A stretch of DNA of 49,986 nucleotides from Bacteroidaceae bacterium (GTDB lineage Bacteria > Bacteroidota > Bacteroidia > Bacteroidales > Bacteroidaceae), in contig JAFSRW010000092.1 of NCBI GenBank assembly GCA_017445925.1, forward strand, positions 1-49,986, in the 5' to 3' direction. The translations under genes and the position numbers were made by a program. How positions within the stretch are numbered: the first letter of the stretch is position 1; each line of letters begins with the position of its first letter. Positions 45,198 through 49,986 of this stretch are shown one piece after another. Under the pieces are notes generated by a model, which was not told the origin of the DNA, did not search any database, and worked only from the letters and a program-made list of their open reading frames with translations.

Positions 45198-45210
45198 AAC
45201 ATTAATTTTG
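45179..45210 (+). promoter_or_regulatory. Promoter of the glycosyltransferase operon, near-leaderless
   Basis: TTG (45179-45181), a 21-nt spacer and TAATTTTG (45203-45210) are followed by CATC and ATG at 45215. The layout mirrors the divergent promoter, with the same TTTGCATCATG ending. Confidence 0.65.
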
Positions 45211-45214
45211 CATC

Positions 45215-46227
45215 ATGAAACAAGCACTTGTGGATGTTTCCGTACTGATTTTGTTCTTCAACAGGCCAGAACCGTTGAAGCAAGTCTTTGCGCAAGTACA
45301 GCAAGCACGGCCCGCACGACTCTTCCTTTACCAAGACGGTCCCCGCTCTGAAAAAGATATGGAAGGCATACTTGCCTGCAGGGAAGTTGTAAGCCAGATT
45401 GACTGGGACTGCGAGGTGCATCAGTTGTACCAGGAACGCAACTACGGATGCGACCCCTCGGAATTTATTTCCCAAAAATGGGCCTTCAGCCATACGGACA
45501 AATGTGTAGTCCTGGAAGATGATGATGTGCCTGCCGTTTCATTCTTCACGTTCTGCAAGGAAATGCTGGACCGTTATGAGAACGATGAGCGTATTACCAT
45601 GATTTCCGGATTCAACGTAGAGGAACAGACAGCCGACGTGAAGGAAGACTATTTCTTCTCGACCAACTTCAGCATCTGGGGATGGGCTTCATGGAGAAGA
45701 GTCGTTGACCAGTGGGATGAGCACTACACCTGGATGGATGATCCACAAGCGGTTGCTCAGATTAAAGCCATCATAAAGGAACGTGGCTACAGGAATGATT
45801 TCCTACCTATGTGCGAACAACACAGGGCGCAAGGCAAAGCATTCTACGAGACTATCTTCTGGGCTCATCTGTTGATGAGCAACGGGCTCTGCATTGTTCC
45901 TCGGCGTAACATGATTAATAATCTGGGCGCTACAGCAGGCAGCACGCATTTTGGAGGTTCGCTGGAGACTATGCCTCGTGGATATCGCCGCATCTTCACC
46001 ATGAAGCGGTTCGAGCAGGAAACTCCTGTACAGCATCCTTCCTATATTATGGAGCATGTGGCCTACCGAAAGAGAGCCTATAAGATAATGGGGTGGATGA
46101 ATCCGTGGGTGAAAATTGGGCGTTCATTTGAAGAACTGTTCCTGAACCTTCGCTACGGCAACTTCCGCTTTATCCTTCAATCCCTTAACAAACGCATCCA
46201 TAAATGGATGGGAAAGACTGCATACAA

Positions 46228-46231
<4 letters not shown>
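45215..46231 (+). CDS. Glycosyltransferase, GT-A type
   Basis: The product has 338 residues. It begins with a GT-A-like sugar-nucleotide fold (VSVLILFFNRPEPLKQVFAQ) and contains a DXD-type motif CVVLEDDDVPAVSFF (about 104-118). A conserved FSIWGWASWRRVVDQWD stretch follows. The pattern resembles GT2-like enzymes of LPS or capsule clusters; donor and acceptor are unknown. It heads the plus operon, and its stop overlaps the next start as ATGA. Confidence 0.8.
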
Positions 46232-47350
<1,119 letters not shown>

Positions 47351-47364
<14 letters not shown>

Positions 47365-48157
47365 AACGCAAAATACATCACTCCCGCTTATAACCATAGC
47401 CACCGTCACCTACAATGCAGGGGCTACCTTACAGCGCACATTAGACAGTGTGGCGGCTCAGGATTATAATAGGATTGAGCATCTGATTATCGACGGACTT
47501 TCCACAGACAATACGCTCAGCCTTGTACAGCGGTACGTGGAGCAGAATAATAACAGGCACCAGATTCGTTTGACCAGTGAGCCTGACGACGGGCTTTACG
47601 ATGCTATGAATAAGGCGCTGACGCTGGCTGCAGGAGATTACATTGTATTCCTGAATGCGGGAGATAAATTGCATAGCCAATATACCATTTCGGAGATAGT
47701 GAAATGTGCCCAGTGGCGTAAAGGACGCAACAGCAATCCTGCCATTCTGTATGGCGAAACAGATTTGGTGGATGATGAAGGGAAATTCGTTCGGCACCGT
47801 CGTCTTACCGCCCCAGAAGCACTGACATGGAAAAACTTCCTTAGTGGCATGAGAGTTTGCCACCAGTCGTTCTACGTCCGTTCCGACATAGCAAAAAGCG
47901 AAAGTTACAATCTGAATTTCCGCTACTCTGCCGACTACGACTGGTGCATCCGTATCATGAAGAAAGCGGCCCAACGAAGATTAAAAATAACAAATACCCA
48001 TCAGATTCTTACGGATTACCTCAACGAGGGCATGACTACCAAGAACCACCGTAAGTCTCTCGTAGAGCGACTGAAACTGATGGCCCAGCATTACGGATGG
48101 GCACAGGCTATAGCCGCCCACTGCTGGTTCGTAATAAGATCCATCATCAAAAAATAA
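47351..48157 (+). CDS. GT2-family glycosyltransferase
   Basis: The product has about 268 residues. The GT2 start LITIATVTYNAGATLQRTLD is followed by HLIIDGLSTDNT, EPDDGLYDAMNKALTLAAGD and the DXD-like YIVFLNAGDKLH, all typical of GT2. The second half includes HQSFYVRSDIA and FRYSADYDWCIRIMKKA. The start (ATG 47351 or 47345) lies within the end of the GT4 gene, so the two are translationally linked. The acceptor is unknown. Confidence 0.87.
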
Positions 48158-48161
48158 AAAA

Positions 48162-48236
48162 GCCTCTCCCCCCGCCATCTCCAAAAGAGAGGGAGCAATG
48201 GTTCAAGAGGTTCAAGAAGTTCAAAAGGTTCAAGAT
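48162..48236. repeat. GC-rich palindromic repeat and 9-bp array before proC
   Basis: GCCTCTCCCCCCGCCATCTC then CAAAAGAGAGGGAG (48162-48195) is a member of the GC-rich family. It is followed by four 9-bp units GTTCAAGAG, GTTCAAGAA, GTTCAAAAG and GTTCAAGAT (48201-48236). This separates the glycosyltransferases from proC; no promoter is clear. Confidence 0.85.
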
Positions 48237-48259
48237 TTAATAGTAAATAGCAAACCAAT

Positions 48260-49036
48260 ATGAAAATAGCAATCATAGGAGCAGGAAACATGGGAGGTGC
48301 CACTGCCAGAGGATTGGCACAAAGTCAGCATGTAAATGCAAAAGATATCTGTATCAGCAACCCAAGCAAGGGCAAACTGGATGCCATTAAGGCAGAATTC
48401 CCAGAGATAAACATCACGCAGGACAATATGGAATGTGTAAAGGATGCCGATATGGTCATCTTAGCTGTTAAACCTTGGAAAGTAGAAGAGGTTGCTTGCG
48501 AAATAGCTACTCACCTAAAGAACGGAAACGTAATTGTGGGAAGTATGGCTGCTGGCACAAGCACCGAAAAGATAGAAACCATGTTTGGTCAACATCCCAT
48601 CTACACTATCATTCCTAACACAGCTATTGCCGTACGCCAGAGTATGACCTTCATCGCCCACAAGAACACTACACCTGAGATGGACAATGAGATTCTGACC
48701 ATTTTCAAGGAGTTGGGTGAAGCCATGATTATAGAAGAACGACTGATGGGAGCCGGAATGGCTCTTGCCAGTTGTGGCATAGCCTACGCTATGAGATACG
48801 TCCGCGCTGCCACCGAAGGAGGGGTAGAACTTGGTATGTACGCCAAAGATGCCCAACATATAGTTGAACAGACGCTTTTAGGAGCTGTAAAACTGCTTCG
48901 TGCCAACAACAGTCACCCTGAGGCAGAAATAGATCGCGTTACAACACCAGGTGGTATCACCATTCGTGGACTGAACGCTATGGAGGAGAACGGATTTACC
49001 AACAGCGTTATTAAAGGACTGAAGGCAAGTAAATGA
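48260..49036 (+). CDS. proC: Pyrroline-5-carboxylate reductase
   Basis: The product has 258 residues. It reduces 1-pyrroline-5-carboxylate to L-proline with NADPH in the cytoplasm. The Rossmann motif is IAIIGAGNMGGATARGL at the N-terminus, followed by ADMVILAVKPW. The C-terminal dimer helix region holds ALASCGIAYAMRYV and the signature VTTPGGITIRGLNAMEENG. Length is normal. Its stop overlaps the next start by 4 nt (ATGA), so it is cotranscribed with the CDP-alcohol phosphatidyltransferase although their functions differ. Confidence 0.93.
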   Translation: MKIAIIGAGNMGGATARGLAQSQHVNAKDICISNPSKGKLDAIKAEFPEINITQDNMECVKDADMVILAVKPWKVEEVACEIATHLKNGNVIVGSMAAGTSTEKIETMFGQHPIYTIIPNTAIAVRQSMTFIAHKNTTPEMDNEILTIFKELGEAMIIEERLMGAGMALASCGIAYAMRYVRAATEGGVELGMYAKDAQHIVEQTLLGAVKLLRANNSHPEAEIDRVTTPGGITIRGLNAMEENGFTNSVIKGLKASK

Positions 49037-49941
49037 AACTGAAGGAAAAAGTCTTGCAAACAATGAAGTCGACCGATACGGAAAGTCGGTTCGAACTTTA
49101 CGTCACCCGAACGCCTGGCTATCTTTGGGCCCGCCTGTTCCAGAAGTTGGGCGTCCACCCTATAGCCGTTACCCTGATGAGTATCGTCATTGGGGCTGCC
49201 AGCGGCTATTTCTTTTACCTTCCTACCCTAAAAATGAACCTCATTGGTATCCTCCTACTGATTTGGGCTAACTGGTACGATTGCGCAGACGGACAACTGG
49301 CTCGTATGACAGGCAAGAAGACGCTCATTGGCCGTATCCTTGACGGCTTTGCCGGAGATGTCTGGTTCTTCTGTATCTATCTGGGCCTTTGCCTAAGGTT
49401 GACACCAGAGTGGGGTATATGGATATGGTTGTTGGCAGCGTGGGCTGGAATTCATTGTCACGGTCGCCAATGCGCTATTGCCGATTATTACCGCAACATA
49501 CACTTGTGGTTCTTTTTAGGCGAGGAAAAAAGCGAACTGGCAACCAGTCGACAGGAAGAAAAAGAATACCATAGCCTGAAATGGAAGAGTAGTGAATGGT
49601 TCCACAAACTCTACCTATTCTTTTATATAAGGTATACCAAGAGTCAGGAAGCGCAGACTCCCCGTTTTCAAGAACTCTTCCATGCTATACAGGAAAAGGG
49701 AAGCATCTCGGAGGATATGCGACAGCGTTTCCGTGCAGACAGCCTTCCGCTGATGCCCATCACCAATATTCTAACCTTCGACACCCGTGCTGGAGTACTG
49801 TTCCTTTCTGTCCTGATAGGAATGCCCTGGATATACTTTATCTTCGAAGCAACCGCATTGGAACTCCTCCGCTACTGGATGATTCATACGCACGAAACCT
49901 TCTGTCAGAAATACCTTGATGAGGTAATTAATAATTCATAA
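49033..49941 (+). CDS. CDP-alcohol phosphatidyltransferase
   Basis: The product has 302 residues, an integral membrane protein. The family motif D-x2-DG-x2-AR-x8-G-x3-D-x3-D is read as DCADGQLARMTGKKTLIGRI then LDGFAGD (about 84-110), with all metal ligands present. Members transfer a phospho-group from a CDP-alcohol to another alcohol, making phospholipids or phospho-linked head groups. About five or six hydrophobic segments are seen. The last codons and the stop lie in a heptamer array (tail EVINNS). It follows proC with a 4-nt overlap. Given the cytidylyltransferase and LicD genes nearby, a shared CDP-alcohol is possible but not shown. Confidence 0.87.
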   Translation: MKLKEKVLQTMKSTDTESRFELYVTRTPGYLWARLFQKLGVHPIAVTLMSIVIGAASGYFFYLPTLKMNLIGILLLIWANWYDCADGQLARMTGKKTLIGRILDGFAGDVWFFCIYLGLCLRLTPEWGIWIWLLAAWAGIHCHGRQCAIADYYRNIHLWFFLGEEKSELATSRQEEKEYHSLKWKSSEWFHKLYLFFYIRYTKSQEAQTPRFQELFHAIQEKGSISEDMRQRFRADSLPLMPITNILTFDTRAGVLFLSVLIGMPWIYFIFEATALELLRYWMIHTHETFCQKYLDEVINNS

Positions 49942-49986
49942 TTCATAATTCACAATTCAGAATTCACAAGTCATAATTCATAATTC
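49933..49986. repeat. Heptamer array AATTCAY, 7 copies, over the last stop codon
   Basis: The units AATTCAT, AATTCAT, AATTCAC, AATTCAG, AATTCAC, AAGTCAT and AATTCAT run from 49933 to 49981, and a partial unit reaches the window edge. The TAA stop of the preceding gene (49939-49941) is part of the array. Confidence 0.95.

Noticed and set aside
45086-45493. Long N-terminal extension of acyltransferase A
   Set aside because: It runs through heptamer arrays and the divergent gene; homology with copy B starts at the ATG at 45085.

Overview
The window reads as a stretch of a gut- or rumen-type Bacteroidetes chromosome, most likely a Prevotella-like member of the Bacteroidales. Three things point there: promoters of the TTTG-N19-TAnnTTTG type, secreted glycoside hydrolases with type IX secretion (T9SS) C-terminal sorting domains, and the protein families present (GLUG surface proteins, CotH kinase with lamin-tail domains, FAS1 lipoprotein, DUF4143 ATPase, DUF6057-like membrane protein). 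No rRNA, tRNA, CRISPR array, transposase or phage gene was recognised. The genus is an inference.

Left part (1-18 kb) and 31-38 kb: deoxyhexose-glycan degradation. Plus-strand GH29 and GH95 alpha-L-fucosidases flank a YhaM-like HD protein. A minus-strand operon follows, in transcription order fucO, GH2, GH106, GH43. Rhamnosidases release L-rhamnose and fucosidases release L-fucose. Both sugars are usually catabolised to L-lactaldehyde, which FucO reduces to 1,2-propanediol, so the fucO-led operon fits the enzymes around it. Farther right are an AraC-type regulator, a FAS1-domain lipoprotein, a 48-residue lipoprotein and a second GH106. No SusC/SusD pair is present, so this is a partial or dispersed utilisation locus.

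Middle (16-30.5 kb): a DUF4143 ATPase whose 3' end runs into a chimeric gene (5' part of a second fucO fused to the 3' end of a CotH-type gene), then three large secreted proteins on the minus strand (GLUG, CotH kinase, GLUG), each ending in a T9SS sorting domain, and a 51-codon gene followed by a terminator. The fucO promoter region is duplicated in front of the chimera. Both copies keep a direct repeat with a 21-bp period, a good candidate regulator site.

Right part (39-50 kb): cell-surface assembly. A six-gene minus operon encodes two paralogous acyltransferases, a cytidylyltransferase, a PP-loop asparagine-synthase-like protein, a LicD-type transferase and an alpha/beta-hydrolase lipoprotein. 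A plus operon diverges from it with three glycosyltransferases, then proC and a CDP-alcohol phosphatidyltransferase. Together they look like decoration of a surface glycan or lipid with an acyl group and a phospho-alcohol.

The most unusual feature is the density of short tandem arrays, nearly all with a 7-bp period but with different unit sequences (CTCTTCA, CTCTCAA, AATTGAY, AACATTG, AATTRTG, AATTCAY, GTTTACC). They lie in gene gaps, over stop codons, around promoters and in frame inside coding sequences. A second dispersed family is a GC-rich palindrome (CCCCTCYCC...GGGGAG), also found in frame inside genes. A roughly 315-bp imperfect inverted repeat lies in the long gene-free stretch near 38.2 kb.
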